From CAVVXN01 sp963772585 (GTDB lineage Bacteria; Planctomycetota; PLA2; JAEUHO01), in contig CAVYXV010000013.1 in assembly GCA_963772585.1 (NCBI GenBank), forward strand, positions 228,289 through 292,288: a stretch of 64,000 nucleotides of DNA, given 5' to 3'. Positions 1 through 8,482 of this stretch are shown here, in pieces. A model generated the notes under the pieces. The model worked only from the letters and a program-made list of their open reading frames with translations, had not been told where the DNA came from and did no database searches. Each line of letters starts with the position of its first letter. Within the stretch, counting starts at the first letter, position 1. A program made the position numbers and the translations under genes.

Positions 1-1
1 C

Positions 2-3000
2 AGAATCCTGATCGTCGGCTCGGGTCCCATCGTCATCGGTCAGGCCGCCGAGTTCGACTACTCGGGGACCCAGGCCCTCAAGGCCCTCCGCGAGGAGGGG
101 TACGAGGTCATCCTCGTCAACAGCAATCCGGCGACCATCATGACCGACCCGGACATGGCGGACCGGACCTACGTGGAGCCCGTCACCGCCGAAACGCTGG
201 AGAAGGTCATCGCCAAGGAGCGCCCCGACGCCCTCCTCCCGACGATGGGGGGGCAGACGGGCCTCAACGTCTCGATCGAGCTCTACGAGCGGGGCGTCCT
301 CGACCGGTACGGCGTCACGATGCTCGCGGCCACCCCCGAGGTCATCCGCAAGGCAGAAAACCGGGAGGAGTTCCGGGCCGCCATGGTGAAGGTCGGCCTG
401 GATCTGCCCCGGAGCCGGACGGTCCGGACCATCCAGGGCGCCATGGACGCGCGCGACGAGATCGGCCTGCCGTGCGTCATTCGCCCCTCGTTCACGATGG
501 GTGGGACCGGAGGCGGCATCGCTTGGAACGTGGACGAGTACGCCGAGATCGCCCGCCGTGGCCTCGAACTCTCGCCAGTCAGCGAGATCCTCGTGGAGGA
601 GAGCGTCTACGGGTGGAAGGAGTTCGAGCTCGAGGTGATGCGCGACTGCGCGGACAACGTCGTCATCATCTGCAGCATCGAGAACATCGACCCCATGGGC
701 GTCCACACGGGCGACTCCATCACCGTCGCGCCCGCGCAGACCCTCACCGACCGCGAGTACCAGTCGATGCGGGACGCGGCGATCCGGGTCATCCGCGAGA
801 TCGGCGTGGAGACGGGCGGCAGCAACATCCAGTTCGCCGTGGATCCGGCCACGGGCCGGATGGTGGTGATCGAGATGAACCCGCGCGTGTCCCGATCCTC
901 GGCGCTGGCCAGCAAGGCGACCGGGTTTCCGATCGCGAAGATCGCGGCCAAACTGGCCGTGGGCTACAGGCTGGACGAACTCCCCAACGACATCACCAGG
1001 AAGACCCTGGCCTGCTTCGAGCCCACGATCGACTACGTGGTCACGAAGGTCCCCCGCTTCAACTTCGAGAAGTTCCCGGAAGCACCCGCGCTGCTCACCA
1101 CGCAGATGCGCAGCGTCGGCGAGGCCATGGCCATCGGCCGGACTTTCCGGGAGAGCCTCCAGAAGGCGCTGCGGAGCCTCGAGACGGGGCGCGCCGGGTT
1201 CGGCATGGACCGCAAGGAGGCGGAGGAGACGCCGCTCTCCGACGAGGACCTCCGGCGACGGCTCAAGCGCCCCGGGCCGAACCGCATCTTCCGCGTCCGG
1301 GAGGCCTTCCGCCGGGGCTGGACGGTCGAGAACGTGGCCGGTCTCACCTGGTTCGACCCCTGGTTCCTGGAACAGATGCGCCTGTTGGGCGAGCGGGAAC
1401 GGGAGCTCAGGTCCTACGGGTCGCTCGCCAGCACGCCGAACGACGTCCTTCGGCACGCGAAGCAGGACGGCTTCTCGGACCACCAGATCGGTCGAACCTA
1501 CGGGGTATCCGAGTGGGAGGTGCGGGAGGAGCGGCTCCGACGCGGGATCCGTCCGGTCTACAAGGTCGTCGATACGTGCGCCGCCGAGTTCGAGGCCGAG
1601 ACGCCGTACTACTACTCTTCCTACGACGAGGAGGACGAACTCCGTCCCGCGAAGAAGGAGCGCATCGTGATCCTCGGGGGCGGCCCGAACCGGATCGGGC
1701 AGGGAGTCGAGTTCGACTACTGCTGCGTCCAAGCCGCCTTCGCGCTGAGGGAGGCCGGCTACGAGACGGTGATGGTCAACTCCAATCCGGAGACCGTGTC
1801 CACCGACTACGACACCAGTGACGTTCTCTTCTTCGAACCACTCACCTCGGAACACGTGCTCGACGTCATCGAGCGCGTGAAGCCGAAGGGCGTCATCGTC
1901 CAGCTCGGTGGACAGACGCCGCTCAACCTTGCCCGCGACCTCGAGCGCGCCGGTGTGCCCATCATCGGCACCTCGCCCGACTCCATCGACCTCGCCGGCG
2001 ACCGCTCCCGCTTCAAGGGGCTGCTCGAGAAGCTCGGTCTCCGCCAGCCGACGAACGGCATCGCCACCGACGTCGCCGGCGCCCGCGAGGTGGCCCACCG
2101 CATCGGCTACCCCGTCCTCGTGCGACCGTCGTACGTGCTCGGGGGCCGCGCCATGGAGATCGTCTACGACGACGCGACGCTCGAACGCTACATGAAGGAG
2201 GCCGTGGAGGCCTCCCCGGAGAAGCCGGTCCTCATCGACAAGTTCCTCGAGGACGCCATCGAGGTCGACGTGGACGCTGTCGCCGACGGCACCCGCTGCA
2301 TCATCGGCGGCGTGCTGGAGCACATCGAGGAAGCGGGCATCCACTCCGGCGACTCATCGTGCACGCTCCCGTCGTTCAGCCTGAAGCCACGCGTCCTGGA
2401 GGAGATCCGCGAGAGCACGCGGAAGCTGGCGGCCGCCCTCGAAGTCCGTGGCCTCATCAACGTCCAGTACGCGGTGAAGGACGGGGATGTCTACGTCCTC
2501 GAGGCGAACCCGCGGGCCAGCCGGACGATCCCCTTCGTGAGCAAGGCGACCGGGGTCCCCCTCGCCCGCTACGGCGCCCGGGTCATGGCCGGCGAGACGA
2601 TCGCGGAAATCGGGGCCCCCGACGAAGTGATCCCGCCCTACTACGCGGTGAAGGAGCCCGTGTTCCCGTTCAACCGTTTCCAGGGAACGGACATCATCCT
2701 GGGGCCCGAGATGCGGAGCACCGGCGAGGTCATGGGCATCGACCCCGACCTCCCCCAGGCCTTCGCCAAGGCGAAGCTCGGCGCCACGCACAAGCTCCCC
2801 AAGAGCGGCGCGATCTTCCTGAGCGTGAAGGACGCCGACAAGCGCCTGGTCATCCAGCTCGCCCACCGTCTCGGGGCTCTCGGGTACGACCTCGTCGCCA
2901 CCGAGGGAACCTGGCGCCTCCTCACGCGCTCCGGCGTGACCTGCCGGATGGTGCACAAGGTGGCCGACGGCGCCCGGCCCAACGTGCTCGACATCGTCAA

Positions 3001-3316
3001 GAACCGCGAGGTCCAGTTGATCGTGAACACGCCCAGCGGCCGCGGGGCGCGGACCGACGAGGGCTACATCCGGGGTGCCGCCGCGGTGCTGAACATCCCC
3101 TGCGTGACCACGATGAGCGGCGCGGAGGCCCTGGTCCGGGCGCTGGAAGCCTACGACCGCGAGGACCTCACCGTCGGCGCGCTCCAGGAGTACCAGCAGA
3201 AGGCGCTGGTGAAGTCGGTCCCGTCCACCTCGGGGGCGGACGGGACGTCGCCGCAGCGACGCCGCTCTACTGCGCGAGCGGGACGCGCAGCGAAACCTCG
3301 ATCTGCGGATTCTTGA
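2..3316 (+). CDS. carB: Carbamoyl-phosphate synthase large subunit (5' partial)
   Basis: CarB makes carbamoyl phosphate from glutamine-derived ammonia, bicarbonate and two ATP for arginine and pyrimidine synthesis, in the cytoplasm with CarA. The reading frame is open from base 2 and its first visible residues (RILIVGSGPIVIGQ) match a point about nine residues inside E. coli CarB, so only the extreme N-terminus is missing. Both ATP-grasp halves are present. The first has LPTMGGQTGLN and the second repeats the fold from ILGGGPNRIGQGVEFDY. An MGS-like regulatory domain follows from about residue 940. The last 30 or so residues are a basic Ser/Arg-rich tail beyond the normal end of the family. 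This tail is read from DNA that also encodes the end of the convergent pilO-like gene, a 50-bp overlap. The identification is secure. Confidence 0.98.
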   Translation, partial: RILIVGSGPIVIGQAAEFDYSGTQALKALREEGYEVILVNSNPATIMTDPDMADRTYVEPVTAETLEKVIAKERPDALLPTMGGQTGLNVSIELYERGVLDRYGVTMLAATPEVIRKAENREEFRAAMVKVGLDLPRSRTVRTIQGAMDARDEIGLPCVIRPSFTMGGTGGGIAWNVDEYAEIARRGLELSPVSEILVEESVYGWKEFELEVMRDCADNVVIICSIENIDPMGVHTGDSITVAPAQTLTDREYQSMRDAAIRVIREIGVETGGSNIQFAVDPATGRMVVIEMNPRVSRSSALASKATGFPIAKIAAKLAVGYRLDELPNDITRKTLACFEPTIDYVVTKVPRFNFEKFPEAPALLTTQMRSVGEAMAIGRTFRESLQKALRSLETGRAGFGMDRKEAEETPLSDEDLRRRLKRPGPNRIFRVREAFRRGWTVENVAGLTWFDPWFLEQMRLLGERERELRSYGSLASTPNDVLRHAKQDGFSDHQIGRTYGVSEWEVREERLRRGIRPVYKVVDTCAAEFEAETPYYYSSYDEEDELRPAKKERIVILGGGPNRIGQGVEFDYCCVQAAFALREAGYETVMVNSNPETVSTDYDTSDVLFFEPLTSEHVLDVIERVKPKGVIVQLGGQTPLNLARDLERAGVPIIGTSPDSIDLAGDRSRFKGLLEKLGLRQPTNGIATDVAGAREVAHRIGYPVLVRPSYVLGGRAMEIVYDDATLERYMKEAVEASPEKPVLIDKFLEDAIEVDVDAVADGTRCIIGGVLEHIEEAGIHSGDSSCTLPSFSLKPRVLEEIRESTRKLAAALEVRGLINVQYAVKDGDVYVLEANPRASRTIPFVSKATGVPLARYGARVMAGETIAEIGAPDEVIPPYYAVKEPVFPFNRFQGTDIILGPEMRSTGEVMGIDPDLPQAFAKAKLGATHKLPKSGAIFLSVKDADKRLVIQLAHRLGALGYDLVATEGTWRLLTRSGVTCRMVHKVADGARPNVLDIVKNREVQLIVNTPSGRGARTDEGYIRGAAAVLNIPCVTTMSGAEALVRALEAYDREDLTVGALQEYQQKALVKSVPSTSGADGTSPQRRRSTARAGRAAKPRSADS

Positions 3317-3869
3317 TCTTGTCGAAGGGCGCGGCCGCGTTGTCCTTCACCTCGGCCACGTTCCAGTCGATCTGGCTGACGCGGTACCGTCCGCGCGACT
3401 CGATGTTCCAGACGAGGTCGAGGAGTTGCCAGATCCTCGGGAGATCGCCGGTGGGTGACGTGTACTCGAAGCGCTGGGAGACCGTCTCGTAGGTTCCGCC
3501 GCCGCCCTTGACGGTCGATTCGCCCGATGCGTAGGACTGCTTGAGGCCCGCCTTGGTGGCTACGGTCTCCATCATCTGACGCGGGACCGTGTTCCCCAGC
3601 CCGGAACCGCCCGACGCGCTCTTGAACGTCTCCGCGAGGGACTCGACCTCCCAGGAGAGATCGGGAATCGTCGAGGGGGGCCGCTCGGCCGCGCGCTCCT
3701 TGCCCTCGAAGCGCATCATCCCCACCAGTTGCTCGTTGGAGGTCTCGTAGTTCTTCCGGGTGTTCTCGATCACGAAGTAGAGGACGGCCATCACGACGAC
3801 GAGCAGCGCCATCGTGGTGCAGTACATCTTGAGCGGGTCGCCTTCCTTCTTCTTCTCGCCCTTGGCCAT
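3267..3869 (-). CDS. PilO/GspM-like inner-membrane assembly protein
   Basis: A 200-residue protein with a short charged cytoplasmic N-terminus, one membrane segment at about residues 15-35 and a periplasmic remainder. This is the architecture of PilO and GspM, which form the alignment complex of type IV pili and type II secretion. Its start ATG overlaps the stop of the upstream pilM/pilN fusion by one base (TGATG), so the two are probably translationally coupled. The C-terminal part (about 100-200) looks like the small ferredoxin-like domain of PilO. The family assignment rests mainly on topology and gene order. The 3' end overlaps the end of carB on the opposite strand. No pilP or pilQ lies next to it in the window. 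Confidence 0.7.
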   Translation of the reverse strand: MAKGEKKKEGDPLKMYCTTMALLVVVMAVLYFVIENTRKNYETSNEQLVGMMRFEGKERAAERPPSTIPDLSWEVESLAETFKSASGGSGLGNTVPRQMMETVATKAGLKQSYASGESTVKGGGGTYETVSQRFEYTSPTGDLPRIWQLLDLVWNIESRGRYRVSQIDWNVAEVKDNAAAPFDKIKNPQIEVSLRVPLAQ

Positions 3870-5644
3870 CACTCCTCCTCCTTGAACCGGAAGTCGAAGG
3901 TGGATTGCCAGTGGCCGCCCACGAACTTCGTAGCGCCCTGCTCCACGACGCGCGCGGTCCGGGCGCGCTCCTTGAAGTACTCGCTCGCCTCGAACTGCTG
4001 CCGGACCACGTCGAACACCCCCTGATCGTCCACCTCGATCGTGACGGTGGCGGAACGCGGGCGGATGTCCATCTTCAGGATGCGGAAGTGACCCCCGAAT
4101 TCGCCGCGCTCGCGCTTGTTGAGGGCACGGTAGACCTCGAGCCAGACCTTCACGGCGCTCGGGATCTCGGGGATGTCGCGGCGGAGTCCCAGCTCGTTCT
4201 GCAGCTTGCGGTAGCGGCCGAGCAGTTGCGACCGCAGCCACGCGGCGCGCGTGTAGTCTCGGGGCGCGTTGGCCAGCTTCCGCTGGATGATGGCCTGCGC
4301 CTCGTCCTCCGTCTTCGCCTCGACCTTCGTCAGGTAGGCCTTCTCGGCGGCCGTGTAGAGGGCTTCGGCGCGAGAGACCACGTACGTGTTCCGGTGCGTC
4401 TCGGCGTTCCGCTTCTTGACGGCCACGAACGCGAGCGAGAGGAGCACGAGAAAGAGAAGGGTGACCGACGTCGCCAGCGCATTCTTGACCACGTCGAACC
4501 GGTTCGTGGGCGCGAACTCGTCCTGGAGCAGCTCGACGCCGAGCGGATCGTAGCCGAGCATGCGCATCCCGCATCCCACCGCGGCGGGCGTCAGGGCCTG
4601 CTCCCGCTCGGCGTCCTCCACGCGGGCCTTCCAATCGAGGTGCTTCGCCAGGTCCACGCGCTCCACGGGAAGCCCGAAGCGCTCCTCGAAGGACTGCGCA
4701 AGGCCGGTCATCAACGACCCGCCGCCCGAGAGGAGGATCCGGTCCGGGCTCGCGTCCTCGCGCACGCTCGCCAGGGATCGCATGGCCTCGCGATGGAGCT
4801 TCTGCACGAACTGCAGGCTCTCGTCGGCGAGCGCCTCGCCCTCGATCCGGGCGAGACTCTTCTCGTCCTCGCCCGCCGGGGCGAGGCTGGAGACGGAGGC
4901 CAGGAGGTCGTCCGGGCGCGGGCCTTCGGGCAGCGTCACCTTCCGGCGCACCTCCTCGGCGTTCATGCCGAGCTCCCGGCTCGCCCGGCTCACGACGTGA
5001 TCGATGCCGAGGCGGAAGGAGCGGATCGTCTGCGGCTTCCCGTCCGTGACGAGCATCAGCGTCGTGCTGCGGGCGCCGACGTCGATCAGCACCACGTTGG
5101 GGTGCTCTTCGAACACGCCCGCCCCGGCGTAGGCCGTGAACACGGCCGTCGCGTCCAGATCCATCGAGGAAGGCTCGATGCCCGCCCCGCGGATGGTGCC
5201 GACGGCGGCGGCCAGAAGTTCCTTGGGGGACGCGAAGACGACGAGCCGGCTGCCATCGCGAGCCTGGCCCGTCTTGATCCAGTTGACCACCACGTCCTCG
5301 ACGGAGTGGCTGTGGAGGTGGTTCTCCGCCTCGAACTTGACGACCTTGCGGATCTGGTCGTCCTCGGTGAAGGGGACCGTGATCTCCCGGATCATGCTCT
5401 CCCCCGCCGCGAACGAGGCGCAGACGTCGTCCTTGGGGAGCTTCAGCTCCTCGAAGATCTCCTTGACGACGTTGCCGGCGATCAACTCCGGCGGGACGGG
5501 GGGCGCGTCCTCCTCGGTGGGGGGGCGCGGCGGCGGAATGTCGCGGATCGCCACGCGATGGACCTTGAAGGACTTCGCCGTGCCGCTGACCTCGACCACC
5601 TTGATGGTCCGGCTGCCGATGTCGAGTCCTACGGCCCTGGGCAT
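3869..5644 (-). CDS. PilM-PilN fusion, type IV pilus assembly ATPase-fold protein
   Basis: This 591-residue protein joins a PilM-like actin-fold domain to a PilN-like membrane domain. Residues 1-350 begin with GLDIGSRTIKVVEV, the phosphate-binding loop of PilM, and contain VVLIDVGARSTTLMLV and a LLSGGGSLMTGL adenosine-binding loop. A membrane segment follows at about 390-410 (TLLFLVLLSLAFVAV), then a helical linker and a small C-terminal periplasmic domain. PilM and PilN are normally separate proteins of about 350 and 180-200 residues. The fused order resembles GspL of type II secretion. The ATG at 5644 has GGAGAG nine bases upstream. The gene lies directly ahead of the pilO-like gene and probably forms the cytoplasm-to-periplasm bridge of a pilus or pseudopilus machine. 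Confidence 0.85.
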   Translation of the reverse strand: MPRAVGLDIGSRTIKVVEVSGTAKSFKVHRVAIRDIPPPRPPTEEDAPPVPPELIAGNVVKEIFEELKLPKDDVCASFAAGESMIREITVPFTEDDQIRKVVKFEAENHLHSHSVEDVVVNWIKTGQARDGSRLVVFASPKELLAAAVGTIRGAGIEPSSMDLDATAVFTAYAGAGVFEEHPNVVLIDVGARSTTLMLVTDGKPQTIRSFRLGIDHVVSRASRELGMNAEEVRRKVTLPEGPRPDDLLASVSSLAPAGEDEKSLARIEGEALADESLQFVQKLHREAMRSLASVREDASPDRILLSGGGSLMTGLAQSFEERFGLPVERVDLAKHLDWKARVEDAEREQALTPAAVGCGMRMLGYDPLGVELLQDEFAPTNRFDVVKNALATSVTLLFLVLLSLAFVAVKKRNAETHRNTYVVSRAEALYTAAEKAYLTKVEAKTEDEAQAIIQRKLANAPRDYTRAAWLRSQLLGRYRKLQNELGLRRDIPEIPSAVKVWLEVYRALNKRERGEFGGHFRILKMDIRPRSATVTIEVDDQGVFDVVRQQFEASEYFKERARTARVVEQGATKFVGGHWQSTFDFRFKEEE

Positions 5645-5682
5645 TCGGCGGTTCTCTCCAGAGGGTCCGGGCGGAACGGAGG

Positions 5683-5709
5683 ATTATAGGGCCGTCCCGC
5701 CGGAGTCAT
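5683..5709 (-). promoter_or_regulatory. Candidate promoter of the pilMN-pilO operon
   Basis: On the minus strand a perfect TATAAT lies at 5688-5683, and an ATGACT -35-like hexamer at 5709-5704 is 15 bases upstream of it. This would start transcription near 5676, about 30 bases before the ATG. The -10 is striking in such GC-rich DNA, but the short spacer makes the -35 uncertain. Confidence 0.5.
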
Positions 5710-5719
5710 GCGCGGGGGC

Positions 5720-6073
5720 TCATCGCTTCTCCCGGGTGCCATCGAGGACCTGCTGGACGTTGCGGGCGCAGTCCTCGTAGAGCTTGCGGAAGCGGTCCTT
5801 GTTCGCCTGCCTCAGTTCCCAGTGGAGGTGACCCAGTTGCTGATCGTAGCGGATCAGTTCCTGGCGGACCTTGTCCTCGGCGACCTTGTCGAGGTCGAAT
5901 TCCCGGGCGTAGAGCTCCACGAGCTGGTCGATGCGGGCTTGGCCCGAGGTGGTCGGCTGGTCGGCGAGGAGGTCCTTCGTGCCGAAGGCGCGCAGGGCCC
6001 GGGAGGTGAAGACCCCGAGCGAGAGCCCGGCGAGAAGCATCAGGATGGCGATGGTGCGGAGGCGGGGAACCAT
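5720..6073 (-). CDS. Small membrane-anchored helical protein, Spy/CpxP-like by pattern
   Basis: A 117-residue protein with an N-terminal membrane segment or signal anchor (about residues 7-25) and a remainder of charged amphipathic helix. The helical part has the heptad-like Asp/Arg/Leu pattern seen in periplasmic metal-sensor and Spy/CpxP-type proteins, but I see no LTxxQ motif, so family membership is not proven. It begins one base after the stop of the anti-sigma gene and is the last gene of the operon. Its position suggests it takes part in envelope sensing by the sigma/anti-sigma pair. That role is inferred from position only. Confidence 0.7.
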   Translation of the reverse strand: MVPRLRTIAILMLLAGLSLGVFTSRALRAFGTKDLLADQPTTSGQARIDQLVELYAREFDLDKVAEDKVRQELIRYDQQLGHLHWELRQANKDRFRKLYEDCARNVQQVLDGTREKR

Positions 6074-6074
6074 G

Positions 6075-6542
6075 TCAGCGATCCCTTTCCGGCAGGTGCT
6101 GGCCCACGAAGGGCCTCAGCTCCCACGTCATCCGAACCTGGTGCTCGAGGCGGTCCTCGTCGAGGATCTGGAGCGCCTTGTCGATGTCCACGTAGCTCGC
6201 ATGCGCGGGGTCGGGCCCCAGGACGGCCGAACCCACCAGGCCGGTCGCCAGCAGGATCACCGCGGCGGCGGCGTACCGCCACGCGGCGCGGTTCGTGCCC
6301 TGCCGCGTCCCGCCCCGGCCGTCGAGGATGCGAGCGGCGAGGCGGGGGGGGGCGAAACGGCTCGAGGCGATCCGGGTGTCTTCGCGCCAGAGGTCCATCG
6401 CCTCCTGCCAGCTCTCGAGCCGCTCGCGGCGTCGGGGGTCCTCGGCCAGTCGGCGTTCCAACCGCCGGCGGGCCTCGCCATCGACGCGTCCGTCGGCGTA
6501 GCGAGACTCCTCCCGGGTCCAGAGGTTCTTGGGGTCGTTCAC
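6075..6542 (-). CDS. Membrane-bound anti-sigma factor (predicted)
   Basis: A 155-residue protein with a charged cytoplasmic N-terminal half containing RRRLERRLAEDPRRRERL, a single membrane segment at about residues 87-107 (AAAAVILLATGLVGSAVL) and a short periplasmic tail. The GTG start overlaps the TGA of the ECF sigma gene in a GTGA arrangement, the usual layout for a sigma factor and its cognate anti-sigma factor. The zinc-binding HxxxCxxC of the ZAS class is absent, so any binding to sigma would use the helical N-terminus. The function is inferred from topology and overlap with the sigma gene. Confidence 0.75.
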   Translation of the reverse strand: MNDPKNLWTREESRYADGRVDGEARRRLERRLAEDPRRRERLESWQEAMDLWREDTRIASSRFAPPRLAARILDGRGGTRQGTNRAAWRYAAAAVILLATGLVGSAVLGPDPAHASYVDIDKALQILDEDRLEHQVRMTWELRPFVGQHLPERDR

Positions 6543-7306
6543 GTGGGCATCTCCTCGTCGGTCGCGTGCCGACCCGAACGCCGGCGTTCCTCGGCCTCGA
6601 ACGCCGCCTGCAAGCGGCGACGAGCCCGGAAGAGACGCGATTCGACCGTGCCGAGGCTCAGCCCCAAAACCTCGGCGATTTGCTGGTAGGTCAGACCTTC
6701 GAGCTCGCGCAGCGCGAGCACCGTACGGTAGCGCTCCGGGAGCGCGGCCACCGCTGCGCGGACCTGGAGTCTCAGCTCGCGGCGCTCCAGGCCCTCGATC
6801 ACGTGCGGCTCGTCGCTGGGGATCCGCTGGGCGCTGGTCTCGTCGAGAGCCGCGAGCGGCCGGCGACTCCGCGCCTTGACGTAGTCCTTCGCCGAGTTCA
6901 CGGCCACGCGGTAGAGCCACGTGTAGAGCGACGCATCGCCTTTGAAGGAGGCGATCCGGTACCACGCCTTCGTGAAGGTGGCCTGGACGACGTCCTCCAC
7001 GGCGCTTCGATCCCGCAGCAACCCGGCGACGACCGCGGTGATCCGCTCGCCGTAGGCCGCGACGACCTCCTCGAGCGCCCGCTCGTCCCGCTCCTGCAGC
7101 CTCCGCACCCAGTCGGCCTGGGTCCGGCGGTCGGGCCCGGTCCGGATGGGGCGGCGGGCGGTGCGGGCGGCGGCGGAGGTGGGCAAGGAGGGGTCCTCGG
7201 GCCGGGGCGGCGGTCGGTCGGTGGCTGCCGGGTGCTTGGACGCCCCCGGGCCCGCGACCTTTCCCTTGTCGGAGTCCTCGGTCGGCCTCCGATCGCCGCC
7301 CTCCAT
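6539..7306 (-). CDS. ECF-type RNA polymerase sigma factor
   Basis: A 255-residue sigma-70 family protein. An unusual 70-residue Pro/Arg-rich N-terminal extension precedes region 2, which starts near residue 66 and contains DVVQATFTKAWYRI and LYTWLYRVAVNSAKD. Region 4 includes LPERYRTVLALRELEGL and the helix-turn-helix TYQQIAEVLGLSLGTVES. No region 3 is visible, which makes it an extracytoplasmic-function sigma. The ATG directly abuts the stop of the DUF1284 gene. The true start may lie further inside, because the extension is low complexity. The downstream membrane anti-sigma factor would control its activity. Confidence 0.93.
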   Translation of the reverse strand: MEGGDRRPTEDSDKGKVAGPGASKHPAATDRPPPRPEDPSLPTSAAARTARRPIRTGPDRRTQADWVRRLQERDERALEEVVAAYGERITAVVAGLLRDRSAVEDVVQATFTKAWYRIASFKGDASLYTWLYRVAVNSAKDYVKARSRRPLAALDETSAQRIPSDEPHVIEGLERRELRLQVRAAVAALPERYRTVLALRELEGLTYQQIAEVLGLSLGTVESRLFRARRRLQAAFEAEERRRSGRHATDEEMPT

Positions 7307-7741
7307 CTACCCCCCGTTCCGGAGGCGATCGACCCCTTCGGCGCACCAGCCCAGGGGCAACCAGGGGCACGTGGTGCAGACCGAGGGAAGATCGGCGCCT
7401 TGGACCTTCGCCCGGATCCGGGCGAGGATCTCCTCCCATGGGACGATCGTCCCTTCGGCCCACCCCAGTCTCGCCAGCACGGTCCGGTCCTGGGCGGCCA
7501 TGTGCGCCTCGTGCCCCTCGCCGCCGAGGGTGCACCCGGCCTCGCCGCCGTGGGGACACGCTGCGCAGAGCGAGGCCGGCCGCGCCTCCAGGCGGACCCG
7601 CCGCCCCGGGTCGGCCGCGAAGGCCTCGGCGAGCGCCCGCATCCGCTGGACGAAGGCCTCCGAGTACCCCTTGCCCCGGAAGCCCTGGAAGCAGAGGACG
7701 TCGTGCGCGCGGAGGGGGATGGGATCCGGGAGGTCCGCCAC
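7307..7741 (-). CDS. DUF1284 domain protein
   Basis: A 144-residue protein matching DUF1284. It has LRAHDVLCFQGFRGKGYS at the N-terminus, a middle CAACPHGGEAGC cluster and a C-terminal CTTCPWLPLGWC cluster. The spaced cysteines suggest a bound metal or iron-sulfur centre, but the biochemical role of the family is unknown. I chose GTG at 7741 because it places the family start at the usual position. The frame extends upstream to 7843 only as low-complexity Arg/Pro sequence. It is the first gene of the sigma/anti-sigma operon and its stop codon touches the sigma start. Confidence 0.85.
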   Translation of the reverse strand: MADLPDPIPLRAHDVLCFQGFRGKGYSEAFVQRMRALAEAFAADPGRRVRLEARPASLCAACPHGGEAGCTLGGEGHEAHMAAQDRTVLARLGWAEGTIVPWEEILARIRAKVQGADLPSVCTTCPWLPLGWCAEGVDRLRNGG

Positions 7742-7748
7742 CCCCGCG

Positions 7749-7754
7749 ATTGTA
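7749..7754 (-). promoter_or_regulatory. Candidate -10 element for a leaderless DUF1284-sigma transcript
   Basis: TACAAT on the minus strand (7754-7749) ends seven bases before the GTG at 7741. A transcript from it would begin at or next to the start codon. I see no good -35 hexamer at the expected distance. Confidence 0.35.
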
Positions 7755-7935
7755 GGCGGCCGCCGTGTCCTCGCTCCAGGGCCTCGCCGTACCCGTCGAG
7801 GGACAGCGGCGGAGGCGGGACCTGCGACGGGTTCGAACCACAAGTCCTTGGGAACGCATCGGTTGCGACGACGGACGGGGATCCGGCACGCCGTGTGGGA
7901 GGAGGGGGGCCGTCAACCGAGCAAGGAGATCCACG

Positions 7936-8349
7936 ATGCAACCCACCCGCCTGATGCTCCCCCTGGCCCTCGTCGTTCTCGGGCTCGTCGCCGCCGCGCC
8001 GGCCGCGCTGGCCGCCCCCGCCACGGCCCTCGCGCCCGCCCCCACCGTCCTTCTTCCGGGCGGCGTCCACCTGGGGATCGGCGTGGGCATCCGCGTGCCG
8101 ATCCGCGCGCCCCGCCATCGCACCGTCGTGGTCGCCCCCAGCGGGCACTACGAGACGCGCATCGAGCGCGTGTGGGTCCCGGGTGGCGCGCTGCTCGGCT
8201 ACGACGTCTACGGCAACCCCGTCCTCACCCGCGGCTACTGGACCGAGCGCCGTATCCAGGTCTGGGTGCCCTACCGCGTGATCCGGCGCCAGGTCGTCCG
8301 ACCGGCCCCCCGCGTCGGGGTCGGCGTGGGATTCGGCTTCGGTTTCTGA
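7936..8349 (+). CDS. Small secreted basic protein, Gly/Val-rich
   Basis: A 137-residue protein with a clear signal peptide (residues 1-26, ending AALAAPA). The mature part has VGIRVPIRAPRHRTVVV, then a Tyr/Trp-rich middle, and ends in GVGVGFGFGF. An aromatic C-terminal residue and alternating hydrophobic sequence would be compatible with an outer-membrane or surface location, but it is too short for a beta-barrel. AAGGAG ends eight bases before the ATG at 7936. It stands alone, transcribed away from the sigma operon, and is followed by a strong hairpin terminator. I do not recognise the family. Confidence 0.75.
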   Translation: MQPTRLMLPLALVVLGLVAAAPAALAAPATALAPAPTVLLPGGVHLGIGVGIRVPIRAPRHRTVVVAPSGHYETRIERVWVPGGALLGYDVYGNPVLTRGYWTERRIQVWVPYRVIRRQVVRPAPRVGVGVGFGFGF

Positions 8350-8415
8350 TGCGGGGTCGTCGATTCCCCGACTGTTGACTCGCTGACCGCTATCTCCTTT
8401 CCCCTTGGATGTTCG

Positions 8416-8446
8416 GACCCCGGCCCTCGCCTGCAGGGCCGGGGTC
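8416..8446. terminator. Hairpin terminator after the small secreted protein
   Basis: A perfect 12-bp stem (GACCCCGGCCCT with AGGGCCGGGGTC) with a seven-base loop, followed by GTTTCG. It lies between the stop at 8349 and the convergent dehydrogenase stop at 8483, so it may serve both directions. Confidence 0.8.
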
Positions 8447-8482
8447 GTTTCGTTCGTGGGGGCGCGGGCCTCCCCCGCGCCG

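Noticed and set aside
7830..7839. GGTTCGAACC resembling a tRNA T-loop
   Set aside because: The flanking bases do not form a T-stem and no acceptor or anticodon arms pair around it. It is only a palindrome.
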